Source of the DNA: Inediibacterium massiliense
Lineage (GTDB): Bacteria; Bacillota; Clostridia; Peptostreptococcales; Thermotaleaceae
Assembly (NCBI RefSeq): GCF_001282725.1
Contig: NZ_LN876584.1
Span: 187,122-251,121, forward strand
Length of the DNA stretch: 64,000 nucleotides
Direction: 5' to 3'
In this document: in pieces, positions 27,052 through 36,194 of the stretch
How the letters are laid out: the number at the start of each line of letters is the position of its first letter
How positions within the stretch are numbered: the first letter of the stretch is position 1
Notes under the pieces: generated by a model
Databases searched by the model: none
What the model was told of the DNA's origin: nothing
The model's input: only the letters and a program-made list of their open reading frames with translations
Translations under genes and position numbers: made by a program

Positions 27052-27639
27052 CTACAAAGTAATTCTATTTTTAGCACTGTGTAGTGTATCCAAAATCGTA
27101 TACATATTGGTTACACTTCCAACTTTTAACTTATCCTTTAAATGAAAATAATCAAGGCAAGTTCCACAAGATAAAATTTCTACACCTTCCTTTTCAAGAA
27201 GGCTTAAATACTCTAATACTTCTGATCCTTCTGTAGTTAATTTTACCCCACCATTTAAAAATAATAAAGTCTTAGGATAGGAGGAGTATTCTGTTAAAGT
27301 ATAGATATATCCCTTCATCAATATCTTTCCCAATTCTTCAGAACCACTTCCTAAAGTATCTTTTTCAAATAATATGACTAGATCTCTCTCTTCTTCTATT
27401 TTACACTCTATATCTTCTATTTTTTCTCCTTTTGTGATATAAATATAAAAATCTTCTTTTTCTTTTTTTACATCTACTTGACAGCTTAAGCTTTCTGCTA
27501 ACTTAGATACATTCTTCATAGCCACTTCATTATCAACTATGGTAACCATGCTTCCTTCCTTCAAGCTATCTAATACCTTTTTTGTTTCAATCACTGGTTT
27601 TGGACAACTCAAACCTCTCGCATCCACTTTATGATTCAT
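27052..27639 (-). CDS. yedF: Sulfurtransferase-like selenium metabolism protein YedF
   Basis: Two-domain protein: an N-terminal TusA/SirA-like domain with DARGLSCPKPVIETKK (the CPxP carrier motif) and a C-terminal DsrE-like domain (about 80-195) with LLFLNGGVKLT and ILSCGTCLDYF. 195 residues, standard for the YedF family. Expected to move activated selenium or sulfur; no SelD, SelA or other Sec machinery is in this window. A class V aminotransferase of the desulfurase type lies at 51938-53086. Confidence 0.88.
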   Translation of the reverse strand: MNHKVDARGLSCPKPVIETKKVLDSLKEGSMVTIVDNEVAMKNVSKLAESLSCQVDVKKEKEDFYIYITKGEKIEDIECKIEEERDLVILFEKDTLGSGSEELGKILMKGYIYTLTEYSSYPKTLLFLNGGVKLTTEGSEVLEYLSLLEKEGVEILSCGTCLDYFHLKDKLKVGSVTNMYTILDTLHSAKNRITL

Positions 27640-27657
27640 ACATATCCCTCCATATTT

Positions 27658-28317
27658 TTAATCCTTTAATAATCCAACAATTGGATTATGGTTGTACAAA
27701 AATTTAACCACCGTAGACTTTTCAAGTCCCTCTTCTAATACGCTTGAGTCTTTCATTGTTGCAAAAGGGGTAAGAATTGTGATGATGATCAATACAATTA
27801 AAAATCCTTTACCTGCCCCTAATAAAGCCCCTAAAGAACGATTGACTTCATTTAAAATGGGAAAAGAAACAACCGTATCTATACAATATCCTATTAAAAA
27901 CCAAAGTAGTTTTACTCCTATAAAAATAATAAAAACACTTAAAAAATTGATAAACATCTTAGCCAGTATATTTGAAGCATTATGATAAGCTAATTCTTGA
28001 GTAGATTCACAAAACTCTTGTAATACTTGTGGAAAATCTAAAATTTGAAATACACTTCTTTGTGCAATAATTCCTCCAGATGAAGCTTGATAAGCATTGG
28101 CACTTTCAAACCTATTATAAACCAAATTTTCCACTTTTGAAAATATAGCTCCATTCTCTATCATGTATTTTGAAACAAAAGGATAATATATCTTTGCTAC
28201 GATTCCGGCTACAATGTAACTAAATGTATGGAAAAATGAAAGCACAAGCCCTCTTCTCCATCCCTTCATTCCTCCAATAAAAAGAATCACTAAAACTGAA
28301 ACATCCATCCAATTCAT
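27658..28317 (-). CDS. CvpA family membrane protein
   Basis: Membrane protein (219 residues) with about four helices and the CvpA/YshB start MNWMDVSVLVILFIGGMKGWRRGLVLSF. CvpA homologues are linked to colicin production in enterobacteria and to sporulation/septum processes in Firmicutes; the molecular role is unclear. It is 10 bases downstream of the DUF5711 gene and probably in one operon with it. Confidence 0.8.
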   Translation of the reverse strand: MNWMDVSVLVILFIGGMKGWRRGLVLSFFHTFSYIVAGIVAKIYYPFVSKYMIENGAIFSKVENLVYNRFESANAYQASSGGIIAQRSVFQILDFPQVLQEFCESTQELAYHNASNILAKMFINFLSVFIIFIGVKLLWFLIGYCIDTVVSFPILNEVNRSLGALLGAGKGFLIVLIIITILTPFATMKDSSVLEEGLEKSTVVKFLYNHNPIVGLLKD

Positions 28318-28327
28318 AAAAATTCTC

Positions 28328-29467
28328 CTACTTTTCTTTTTCTTTATACTTCACCTTTAAAATCTGTACTTTATTTTGAAGAACCAAAATCAATTCATCT
28401 TCTTTAATCATATGTATATCTTGTATATCATTATTGATCTTTTTTTCTATTAATTCTTTTCCTTTTTTAGAAAAATATAAAGTTCGTTCTGTAAACGCAA
28501 TAAAAGAGTTGTTGTAATTATCTATTCCCAATACTTCCCCTTTAATGGGGATATTAGAAAGTTCTTTTCCTTTTATATCTATAACTTCTAAATAATTTGT
28601 ACTTTTCGTATCTATAATAGATTTTTTATGATTGATTAAATAAAAAATACCATATCCTTTTTCATTCCAACTAACTTTTCCAATAGAACTAGGAAGGTCC
28701 TTACTCCAAAGAGGACCATTTGTTTTAGAAAAAGCCATTACTTTTTTTATCCCTACATTAAGTAGATCTCCTGTTTCACTAAAAAATATATTTGTAATCA
28801 CTTGATCTTTATACTTATTTCCACCTAAAAGCTTTCCTTCCTTTGAATAAAGAACTACTTTTGTCTCTAAAGTATTATCTTCTATCCCCATTACAGATAT
28901 ACCAATCCATCCCTCGTTAGATATCGCCATATCTAGTATATTTCCTTGATCGATGATAATTTGACCTTGCTTTTTTCCTTCTGCATCAAATGTATAAATT
29001 TCTGTGTTTTTTTCGTTTTGAGAGTATAAAGCTAAAACTCCATCTTTATTAGATACCATATTTTGAATAGGTTTTTCTAAACTTATACTAAAAACTTTAT
29101 TGCCTTTATCATCAAAAGCTATAATTTCACCTGTTGTTTTATCTGCTAAAAATACATTTTTTTCACTTGTTGTAATAATAGGATTTTTGATAGGCTTATT
29201 GACACTCCATTCTTCTATTCCTTTTAAATTATATTTTTTTAAAACTTTTTGATCATAGATGACCATTCCCTGTACAAATGGATAGATCTTTCTATTTTGA
29301 TCTTCTTTATATTCAATAGTGACAACTTTTTCAAAATCTATTTCTCCATATCCCAAAAGATTTTTTGCTATATGTAACAATTGTGCTCCACCAAATATGA
29401 GAATAGATATAAAAATAATCATAAAAATCCTATAACGAATGGGTCTACGTCTTTTTTTCTTTTGCAT
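28328..29467 (-). CDS. DUF5711 family single-pass membrane protein
   Basis: 379 residues: a basic N-terminus KKKRRRPIRYR, one membrane helix (about 13-30), then a large extracytoplasmic domain of repeated short beta segments (for example GKKQGQIIIDQGNILDMAISNEGWIG and GNKYKDQVITNIFFSETGDLL) resembling a beta-propeller. This fits the DUF5711 family. Function unknown; linkage to CvpA is typical of clostridia. AGGAGG-like sequence precedes the ATG. Confidence 0.75.
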   Translation of the reverse strand: MQKKKRRRPIRYRIFMIIFISILIFGGAQLLHIAKNLLGYGEIDFEKVVTIEYKEDQNRKIYPFVQGMVIYDQKVLKKYNLKGIEEWSVNKPIKNPIITTSEKNVFLADKTTGEIIAFDDKGNKVFSISLEKPIQNMVSNKDGVLALYSQNEKNTEIYTFDAEGKKQGQIIIDQGNILDMAISNEGWIGISVMGIEDNTLETKVVLYSKEGKLLGGNKYKDQVITNIFFSETGDLLNVGIKKVMAFSKTNGPLWSKDLPSSIGKVSWNEKGYGIFYLINHKKSIIDTKSTNYLEVIDIKGKELSNIPIKGEVLGIDNYNNSFIAFTERTLYFSKKGKELIEKKINNDIQDIHMIKEDELILVLQNKVQILKVKYKEKEK

Positions 29468-29533
29468 TCCTACTCCTCCTGGTGTTTTATACTCAATCTT
29501 AATTTTATATTCTCTTAAGTTTTCATAAATCCT

Positions 29534-30568
29534 CTATATCTTATGCCCTATTTTCTTAGACAACGCAATAAATAAAATGAAAAATCCCATATATCCAAAG
29601 AAAGGATATAAAGTATGTACTAACCTTTTGAATCCAAACTGAGATAAGGGAATAGTAATGATACAAAATAAAATACATACAAAAATATGCTTAATCCTTA
29701 TTTTCTGCTCAAGGGTCTGAATCAAAACAAACCCATTGGCAATAGCTGTAGTAAGCATGGCTCCCCAAAGCAAAATCCCATACATAGACTTAGCTTTTGT
29801 ACTCACTAAAGATGCAATAGCCATCATAGGAATTTGTGCATCTTTAATTTGTGTATAACATAAATAAGTCGGTAAAAATAAAAATAAAAGCATACATCCT
29901 AATAATGCTCCTCCTAAAATCCCTCCTCCTAAAGCCACCTTTTTATGACTAAGTAAAGGATACATAGCACTCAATACGACTGCTGCTGATATCATATTAT
30001 AACTTACATATAAAAGAGAAGACGTAATCCAATTTCCGCCTCCCTCATAACCTTCATAAAAAATATTGATAAATCCATTACTCTCTTTAGCTGTAAAAAT
30101 TCCTATACATATAATTCCTATCATCATCAATGGTACAATGACACTATTGACCAATGCAAGACCATTCATACTGAAAATAAAAGTAAAAAAACAAATCATA
30201 CTCATAAATAAGATACCTATTTCTTTTGAATATCCAAAGTATTCTTCAAATAAAGCTCCACTTCCTGCTAACATGACACAATAAAAAGATAAAAGCAGTA
30301 AAGATAAAAACCATTCTATCCCTTTTCCTACAAACTTTCCAAAAAAAGAAATGACAAAATCATGATAAGATGTAATTTTGTATTTATGTACCTGAAGCAA
30401 AACAAAACTTCCAAACAAACTAAATAAAATAGATGTTAGAATCACTCCATACAATCCATTCATTCCATTTCTCGTAAAAAAGTAAACAACTTCCTGCCCT
30501 GATGCAAAACCTGCTCCTATTAAAGTCCCTATATAAATACTTGCAACTTTCAAAACATTTTTTCTCAA
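29534..30568 (-). CDS. YkvI-like membrane transporter
   Basis: About ten hydrophobic helices and the family signature IYIGTLIGAGFASGQEVVYFF at the N-terminus; 344 residues. YkvI-type proteins resemble amino-acid/sodium symporters of the LeuT/APC fold, with unknown substrate. The start is TTG at 30568 with GGGGGAC upstream, giving MRKNVLKVASIY; a longer frame to 30595 includes the ribosome site itself. It is transcribed as the first gene toward DUF5711 and cvpA (66-base gap). Confidence 0.85.
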   Translation of the reverse strand: MRKNVLKVASIYIGTLIGAGFASGQEVVYFFTRNGMNGLYGVILTSILFSLFGSFVLLQVHKYKITSYHDFVISFFGKFVGKGIEWFLSLLLLSFYCVMLAGSGALFEEYFGYSKEIGILFMSMICFFTFIFSMNGLALVNSVIVPLMMIGIICIGIFTAKESNGFINIFYEGYEGGGNWITSSLLYVSYNMISAAVVLSAMYPLLSHKKVALGGGILGGALLGCMLLFLFLPTYLCYTQIKDAQIPMMAIASLVSTKAKSMYGILLWGAMLTTAIANGFVLIQTLEQKIRIKHIFVCILFCIITIPLSQFGFKRLVHTLYPFFGYMGFFILFIALSKKIGHKI

Positions 30569-30951
30569 TCTTAGTCCCCCTTTATATAGTAGCATTTCTA
30601 TTCATATTCTAATGATTTGTATTTTATATACATAAAAGCTTACTCTATTGTATGTGCTTTGGAAGTTGTCTCATGATTTTAAAAATTTTCCATTGTTTTT
30701 AACTTTGAAAATTCTATTATTTTCTAATCTAGTAAAAATAAGTGTTAATTATTTAACTTGTTATTTTTCTAATAATTACCAATTATTTAACATTATGTAA
30801 ATTGTTAATATAGGTTTTCTATTGTTTTTTCAAAGTTGGTTTCGTTTTCCTATTTTTCTATTTTTTCTATTTTCCCTCTTTATTTGTATGGCAAAATATG
30901 TTATACTCAAAGTACAAAGTTAATTTTTTAACAAATTTATGTAGAAAGAAG
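30569..30951. other. AT-rich divergent intergenic region
   Basis: 383 bases between divergent genes. It holds polypyrimidine tracts and two related runs (TTAATTATTTAAC and CAATTATTTAAC), but no RNA gene, convincing promoter pair or longer repeat was recognised. Confidence 0.5.
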
Positions 30952-31074
30952 ATGATCAGCATGTTATTTCGTTTAATCACAATGTGCTTTGTGATCTTAT
31001 TTATAAGATATGTAGCTGCTGTTAATCGAAAGGAAAGAGAAAAGGAAATCAAAAGAAAATATGAAGTGTACTAA
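30952..31074 (+). CDS. Short membrane peptide (40 residues)
   Basis: Frame MISMLFRLITMCFVILFIRY... followed by a highly charged tail rich in Lys, Glu and Arg: one helix with a cytoplasmic charged end, positive-inside consistent. AGAAAGAAG precedes the first ATG; a second ATG three codons in is also possible. A strong terminator follows six bases after the stop, supporting a real short transcript. No family recognised. Confidence 0.5.
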   Translation: MISMLFRLITMCFVILFIRYVAAVNRKEREKEIKRKYEVY

Positions 31075-31079
31075 AGATC

Positions 31080-31109
31080 AAGGCTTCTGGTAAACAGAAG
31101 CCTTTTTTT
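31080..31109 (+). terminator. Strong terminator after the short membrane peptide
   Basis: AAGGCTTCTG / CAGAAGCCTT hairpin with a five-base loop and T7. Confidence 0.9.
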
Positions 31110-31111
31110 GA

Positions 31112-31357
31112 CTATGCATTAAATTGAGATTTGATTTGTTGAATATCATTTTGATTTGCTGGTGCAGCAGGTTGATAATAACCCTTTTGCTCAGCAGTCT
31201 TATAAAGGTTGTATTGGAATGTTTCGCAGTTATTTCTCATTTGTTGAACAGCTTGACGAAACTGAGGATTGGATGCTTGTGTAATTACATTGGCATAACC
31301 TGTAATACTGCTATTGATCATAGACAATACGTCATTTACCATATCTTTTTCTTGCAT
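31112..31357 (-). CDS. Spore coat-like protein (CotF-type)
   Basis: 81 residues, Gln/Asn-rich, with MVNDVLSMINSSITGYANVITQASNPQFRQAVQQMRN, the ferritin-like helical pattern of CotF/COG5577 proteins and a YYQPAAPANQ tail. Likely associated with the spore surface; short for CotF. It is 11 bases downstream of a second, smaller coat-like gene. No sporulation sigma promoter was assigned. Confidence 0.7.
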   Translation of the reverse strand: MQEKDMVNDVLSMINSSITGYANVITQASNPQFRQAVQQMRNNCETFQYNLYKTAEQKGYYQPAAPANQNDIQQIKSQFNA

Positions 31358-31368
31358 TGATTTCCCTC

Positions 31369-31554
31369 CTATTGTAAAAATGATAGTAATTGTTGTTTTG
31401 TGTTTTGTGCATCTTGAGCAGACTTTTGAAACATTTGTTTAATTTGTGGGTCTGTTGCTTGTTGACCATAAGATTGAAGTTTTTGATATGCCGTCTCATG
31501 AGAACCAATAAGGTGTCTAATATTTTGAAGTTCTAATTGATTAAGTTGTGTCAC
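31369..31554 (-). CDS. Small spore coat-like protein
   Basis: 61 residues: QLELQNIRHLIGSHETAYQKL and Gln-rich helices, the pattern of the N-terminal partner of split CotF-like pairs in clostridia. With the next gene it would make a two-helix-pair coat protein; the two could be halves of one ancestral ferritin-like coat protein. Confidence 0.65.
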   Translation of the reverse strand: MTQLNQLELQNIRHLIGSHETAYQKLQSYGQQATDPQIKQMFQKSAQDAQNTKQQLLSFLQ

Positions 31555-31641
31555 TCATAACACTCCCTTCTTTTATTTTCAAATATAGTATCTTAAATTA
31601 AGGGGGCAATTATTCACAAAATACTTTTTTAAAATTTGGAT

Positions 31642-32598
31642 TTAATTTCTTATAATAATATACACCACATATGCTATATAAGATGCAAATAAAACAAACC
31701 CTTCTTTTCTAGATAATTCATATTGGGTCTTAGAAAAAATAAAAAGTAATATCGTACCTACAATCATCAAGATAACATCTGTAAATATTGTCGAGTCAAT
31801 AGCCATAGTAGAAACAGTAGAAGATGCTCCTAGTATAAATACAATATTAAAAATATTACTTCCTATAATATTTCCAACTGCAATATCACTTTGTTTTTTA
31901 ATGGCTGCTGTAATGGATGTAATCATTTCTGGAAGAGAAGTTCCTATAGCTGCAATGGTAAGTCCTACTAATGTCTCACTAAGACCTAGATCTATAGCAA
32001 TTTTTGTACTACTTCTCACTACAAATTCTCCTCCTAAAATAATAGCTCCCAAACCACCTAGACCAATAAATATATTTTTTTTCATACTTCCTATTTGAAT
32101 GTCTTCCTCTGCCTCATTTTTTTCTAAACTATTTGCAGCTACTTCTAGTATGTAATATAAAAATATAATAAAAAAAGATAGTAAAACCAATCCATCTCCT
32201 CTTGTAAGTTGGTTTTTTATATTCATTTGAAACCTTTGATCCATCATCAGTACTAAAAGAAGAATACTAGATAATAAAGTAAAGGGTATTTCTTTTCGGA
32301 TTGTCTCTTTTGCAACAGTGAGGGGACGAATCATGGCTGTAATTCCTAAAATAAAAGTCATATTGATCATATTACTTCCAACTACATTTCCTAGGGAAAT
32401 CCCACTGTTTTGATTTAAAGCTGCTTTAATGCTTACTGCAGCTTCCGGTGAACTAGTTCCAAAAGCGACAATAGTAAGTCCAATAACAATAGGAGAAATT
32501 CTAAGGATTTTTGCCACATTAGAAGCTGCATCTACAAAATAATCTGCTCCTTTAATCAAAAACACAAAACCTAATAACAATAAAATATAAGTCATCAT
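31642..32598 (-). CDS. Calcium/sodium antiporter (CaCA family, YrbG-like)
   Basis: 318-residue cation exchanger with ten membrane helices. The two inverted alpha repeats are clear: GLTIVAFGTSSPEAAVSIKAA with GNVVGSNMINM, and GLTIAAIGTSLPEMITSITAA with GNIIGSNIFNI. The conserved Glu/Ser/Asn ion-binding residues are kept in both. Expected to export Ca2+ in exchange for Na+. Monocistronic. Confidence 0.94.
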   Translation of the reverse strand: MMTYILLLLGFVFLIKGADYFVDAASNVAKILRISPIVIGLTIVAFGTSSPEAAVSIKAALNQNSGISLGNVVGSNMINMTFILGITAMIRPLTVAKETIRKEIPFTLLSSILLLVLMMDQRFQMNIKNQLTRGDGLVLLSFFIIFLYYILEVAANSLEKNEAEEDIQIGSMKKNIFIGLGGLGAIILGGEFVVRSSTKIAIDLGLSETLVGLTIAAIGTSLPEMITSITAAIKKQSDIAVGNIIGSNIFNIVFILGASSTVSTMAIDSTIFTDVILMIVGTILLFIFSKTQYELSRKEGFVLFASYIAYVVYIIIRN

Positions 32599-32777
32599 TC
32601 TACCCCCATTATCTTAAAAAATTCATATTATTAGTTTTACCCTTCCTATGAATATTTATCGAAAAAATATTTTTCAATGCATATCAATTGTATATTATAA
32701 AAAAATTAAATGATCTTTAGTATAGAAAAAATAAAATTTTATGATATTATATAAAGAGCGAAAGGAAGGAGAATCAT

Positions 32778-33491
32778 ATGTTTAAAACTATATATGTAGG
32801 AATTTATATTGTATTATATATGCTTGTTTTATTTCCTAAACTTTGGAAAATTAACAATCTAGAAAAAGAAGGAAAAATAGAAGAAATGAATCATCTTCTT
32901 CACAAAATAGCCTCTAAGTGGGGAAAAGCTACGGTAAATATTACAGGTTCGGAGATTTTAGTATCAGGTCTTGAAAATATTCCAGAAGGTCCTGTATTGT
33001 TTGTTGGAAATCATCAAGGATATTTTGATATTCCTATATTATATTCATCTATTCCAAAGCCTATATCCTTTGTTGCAAAAATAGAGCTTGGAAATATCCC
33101 TGTCTTTGGAGCATGGATGAGAAAACAAAGATGTATCTTTATTGATCGAGAAAACCCAAGACAATCTCTAAAAGCCATTCAAGAAGGAATCAAATCATTA
33201 AAAGGCGGTCATTCTATGGTTATTTTCCCAGAAGGAACAAGAAGTAAAAGTTCTCAAATGAATGAATTTAAAAAGGGAAGTTTAAAAATGGCTACCAAAG
33301 CAAAGGTTCCTATTGTTCCTATCACTATCGATGGTTCTTATAAGATATTAGAAGAAAACAAAAATAGAATCAAAGCATCTCAAGTAAAATTAACAATTTC
33401 AAAACCTATCTATACAGAAAATCTTTCTAAAGAAGAAGAAAATGAATTAAGTGAAAAAATATATAAAATTATTCAAAGTAATTTGAATTAA
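32778..33491 (+). CDS. plsC: 1-acyl-sn-glycerol-3-phosphate acyltransferase
   Basis: Makes phosphatidic acid in phospholipid synthesis. An N-terminal membrane helix (1-20) and the LPLAT motifs NHQGYFD (HX4D), GAWMRKQRCIFIDRE, FPEGTRSKS and VPIVPITIDGS are present. 237 residues, typical. AAGGAGAATC precedes the ATG. It is transcribed convergently to the tailocin operon and shares its terminator. Confidence 0.93.
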   Translation: MFKTIYVGIYIVLYMLVLFPKLWKINNLEKEGKIEEMNHLLHKIASKWGKATVNITGSEILVSGLENIPEGPVLFVGNHQGYFDIPILYSSIPKPISFVAKIELGNIPVFGAWMRKQRCIFIDRENPRQSLKAIQEGIKSLKGGHSMVIFPEGTRSKSSQMNEFKKGSLKMATKAKVPIVPITIDGSYKILEENKNRIKASQVKLTISKPIYTENLSKEEENELSEKIYKIIQSNLN

Positions 33492-33519
33492 AAAAAGCTA
33501 GGACTATCCTAGCTTTTTT
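33491..33519. terminator. Bidirectional terminator, plsC and tailocin operon
   Basis: AAAAAAGCTAGG / CCTAGCTTTTTT hairpin with A and T runs on both sides, between plsC and the 3' end of the lysis genes. Confidence 0.88.
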
Positions 33520-33562
33520 ACAATGTAAAATTTTCTAAAATAAAATAATGAATATCCTTAGC

Positions 33563-33949
33563 CTATCTCATATCCCAATAAGAATATCCTCTACTGTGTG
33601 GATGATCTCGTACATCTAAGTGAGTAAATTTCTTATACACTCCTATTCCTGTAAAACCCATCTTGGTTGCAATCTTTGCAATCTCTTCTGGAGAAAATCC
33701 GTTTACTCTAATATCTACAGCTTTTCCCAATACATGCTGACTTCTTGGAGAACCTCCTACTTTTTTATTATAAGAAGGGGAACGATACCCAGAATTGATG
33801 ATCATAGGTCTTCCTATTTTGTCTCTCATTTCTTGAAGGAGTCTTATAAGTCTGTAATCATATATAACTTCATTTTTTCCTTCTTTACATACAAACTCAG
33901 AGAGTTTGAAATTTTTAGATACATTCATATTTGATACAACATTAAACAT
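33563..33949 (-). CDS. Phage-type M15 D,D-/L,D-peptidase (tailocin lysin)
   Basis: 128-residue peptidase_M15_3 family protein, the kind used as an endolysin catalytic domain. Zinc-site residues are in SGYRSPSYNKKVGGSPRSQHVLGKAVDIRV (His and Asp) and THLDVRDH (His). There is no wall-binding domain or signal peptide, so release requires the adjacent holin. GGAGG seven bases before the ATG overlaps the holin stop area. Last gene of the tailocin operon: it would lyse the producer to free particles. Confidence 0.88.
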   Translation of the reverse strand: MFNVVSNMNVSKNFKLSEFVCKEGKNEVIYDYRLIRLLQEMRDKIGRPMIINSGYRSPSYNKKVGGSPRSQHVLGKAVDIRVNGFSPEEIAKIATKMGFTGIGVYKKFTHLDVRDHPHSRGYSYWDMR

Positions 33950-33951
33950 TT

Positions 33952-34362
33952 TTAGTCCTCCATTTCATTATTTTTTTCTTTCATTTTTTTGAGTACCTTT
34001 ACAATAAAAGCAGGCAAAGGAACTCCTAAGCCTGCAATATTTTCTGTAATGGATATACCTTCATTTGCTATATAAAAATAAATGGTCATGGTTCTAAAGA
34101 CAGGATTTTGTGATGCGACTGCCAAATCTAGCTGATGAGCAAGAATAATGACAATAAAAATAGCCGCCTTTTTAAGCAGCCCCTTGTGTCCCATCTCACT
34201 GGATATTTCTTTGTTTTTATATCCTTTCATTAAACCTGTTATATAATCCATTATAATCAATATTACTAAAATATGAATAATTCTATTCCACTCTCCTATC
34301 AATATGCTCATACCAGTCCCTAAACCTACTATGATCATATTTATACTATTTTTTATATCCAT
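33952..34362 (-). CDS. Phage holin (TcdE/Cph1-like family)
   Basis: About 136 residues with three to four membrane helices, including the family motif IIMDYITGLMKGYKNKEISSEMGHKGLLKKAA, followed by VPLPAFIVKVLKKMKEKNNE with a charged cytoplasmic tail. Forms membrane lesions at the end of particle assembly. ATG 34362 (MDIKNSI) suits AAAGGACG better than ATG 34368. Immediately upstream of the lysin. Confidence 0.9.
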   Translation of the reverse strand: MDIKNSINMIIVGLGTGMSILIGEWNRIIHILVILIIMDYITGLMKGYKNKEISSEMGHKGLLKKAAIFIVIILAHQLDLAVASQNPVFRTMTIYFYIANEGISITENIAGLGVPLPAFIVKVLKKMKEKNNEMED

Positions 34363-34460
34363 TTGCATCGTCCTTTATTAAATTTTTGATGATTCATCTG
34401 GTTGTTAAAAACATTATATTGTTTCTATTTTCTATATGAGGATTACTTCACATAATTTCC

Positions 34461-34610
34461 CTATATCGACTTACTTGTATTAAGAATCTCTTGTTTTTCT
34501 GCTTCTGTAAGTGCTGAATACTCTGAAATAATTTCTTCTGCTGTTCGATTTTCTTCTTTCATTCTTCTAGATATTACTCTAATAAAAATATTTTTTTTCC
34601 AAGTAGACAT
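34461..34610 (-). CDS. XkdX-like small tail-locus protein
   Basis: 49-residue ORF: MSTWKKNIFIRVISRRMKEE, then a helix with EEIISEYSALTEAEKQEIL. Its ATG overlaps the preceding stop by one base (TAATG). Position between fibre genes and holin, size and the final LTEAEKQEI pattern resemble XkdX-type proteins of PBSX-like particles. Function unknown. Confidence 0.6.
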   Translation of the reverse strand: MSTWKKNIFIRVISRRMKEENRTAEEIISEYSALTEAEKQEILNTSKSI

Positions 34611-34870
34611 TACATAGCACCCCCTATAAGACTCGCAATAGCATTTTCAACCTCTATAAGACTCTGTTTTGTTTTTTCAAATTCTGTTAATGGTGATGTT
34701 GATTGTAGTTCAAACTTTTCTTTCGACCACTCTCCATGTTCATATTTTCTCCATAAAAAATCTTCTGACATACTTTCTATCTGTATCATCCTTTTATTTC
34801 TAATTTCTCCACTTAAACATGAGATTCCAATGCAAACACAATTTTCATTTAATTGCGCGTAATAAAACAT
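34610..34870 (-). CDS. Fibre-associated small phage protein
   Basis: 86 residues of the kind often found directly after tail-fibre genes in clostridial phages: MFYYAQLNENCVCIGISCLSG, a WRKYEHGEWSKEKFE segment, and a C-terminal helix. No enzymatic motif. Could assist fibre assembly; this is inference from position. Coupled to the following XkdX-like gene. Confidence 0.6.
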   Translation of the reverse strand: MFYYAQLNENCVCIGISCLSGEIRNKRMIQIESMSEDFLWRKYEHGEWSKEKFELQSTSPLTEFEKTKQSLIEVENAIASLIGGAM

Positions 34871-34889
34871 AATTTATCCTCCTTCATTT

Positions 34890-36182
34890 TTAGATTAAAC
34901 TAACTACTTGCCAATCAAAATCATTTCCATCAGGGTACCTGTCTGTACTTTTAATCATTTCTATTTGAGTATTGCTATTAAATTTATATGCCATATCAAA
35001 TTGTATTGGTGGGATAAAACTTCTCTCTATATTTATAGGAGATATGTTTACCTTTCCATGAGAAGAACGACCATGTTGAACACTTATACCTCTTTTAAAT
35101 TCTAACACACTCCATCCTACAAGTGCATTTCCTGCTTGTGTTCCTTCCAATTCTAATTTATTGTGATAAAGTTTAACATTAATTCCTATTCCTAAATATG
35201 GACTCTTGTCTCTTTTACCACTAATTATTATGAATGATTTTGATAAATCTACTGAAGATATTGGAACAGTTACTCTACTTCTATAAACATAAGTAGAACC
35301 ACTTTGTATATTTTTTAATTCTACACCTCCAATAAAGTTTCCATTAATACCAAAAATATTTACTCCCTGTTTTATATTTTCAGGTCTTAAATTGGATTCT
35401 CCTTTTACTATACCAGAACCATTATGATACCCTTTTGGTATTATTTGATTAAAAGTTGTAGGGTTAATAGTAAATGCATTGTGATTAGGCATAACACCTG
35501 TTTGCTTTTTCCCACCTTGATAAAAAGTTTTTCCATTTAAAACATCATTTGCCCTTGCTGTCGCATCTTTAGAAATGTCTTTTATTTTATTTGCTAATAC
35601 ACTAAATACCTCGCTTCCACTTGCATTTTGTCCCATGCCAGTAATAGCGGTAGCGATTTCTGTTTTTCCATTACTGGCAGATTGAAAAAGTTGATCGTAA
35701 TCATCTTGTGTTAGTATTCTTTTCCACGAACTCCATGAATAATTTCCCCCCCATTGAGGATTTGTTCTTCCATACCGTATAAAAATATCAGAAGTACCAT
35801 AAACAAAAGCTGTTTGTTTTTTTGTTCCAAATTTGTTCCCCTTATCCCTAGTCAGTGTAACAATATAACAAAAACTATTTGGAACTGGAGAGTTTGCATG
35901 CTTTGTTACTATAAAGCTCCTTGTGGTATTATTAGGATCATCATAATCATTACTAAATCTATAGATTGGATTTATGGTATCTGTTTCAAAATAAGTAGCT
36001 ATACCATTTAACTGTTTATCTACACCATTTAATTTTTCTTTTAATTGTTTATTTTCACCTTGGTGCATAATAATTGCATCTTCTACAGTTCTTCCATTTT
36101 TCATAAAAACTACATCAGATTTAGTTTGAGGATAATATACATTTCCATTGTGATCCTCTATTCTTATCTTATTTTCAGCCAT
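34890..36182 (-). CDS. Tail fibre / receptor-binding protein with knob-like domain
   Basis: 430 residues. An N-terminal attachment part (IRIEDHNGNVYYPQT, shared with related fibres), a helical coil (GENKQLKEKLNGVDKQLNG), a pyocin-knob-like module (about 75-155, ending YSWSSWKRILTQDDYDQLF), then a segment common in phage fibres (TARANDVLNGKTFYQGGKKQTG, LPKGYHNG-like IPKGYHNGSGIVKG) and a beta-rich C-terminus. Predicted to set the killing spectrum by binding the target cell surface. Follows the collagen-like gene. Confidence 0.82.
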   Translation of the reverse strand: MAENKIRIEDHNGNVYYPQTKSDVVFMKNGRTVEDAIIMHQGENKQLKEKLNGVDKQLNGIATYFETDTINPIYRFSNDYDDPNNTTRSFIVTKHANSPVPNSFCYIVTLTRDKGNKFGTKKQTAFVYGTSDIFIRYGRTNPQWGGNYSWSSWKRILTQDDYDQLFQSASNGKTEIATAITGMGQNASGSEVFSVLANKIKDISKDATARANDVLNGKTFYQGGKKQTGVMPNHNAFTINPTTFNQIIPKGYHNGSGIVKGESNLRPENIKQGVNIFGINGNFIGGVELKNIQSGSTYVYRSRVTVPISSVDLSKSFIIISGKRDKSPYLGIGINVKLYHNKLELEGTQAGNALVGWSVLEFKRGISVQHGRSSHGKVNISPINIERSFIPPIQFDMAYKFNSNTQIEMIKSTDRYPDGNDFDWQVVSLI

Positions 36183-36194
36183 TTTTCATCCTCC

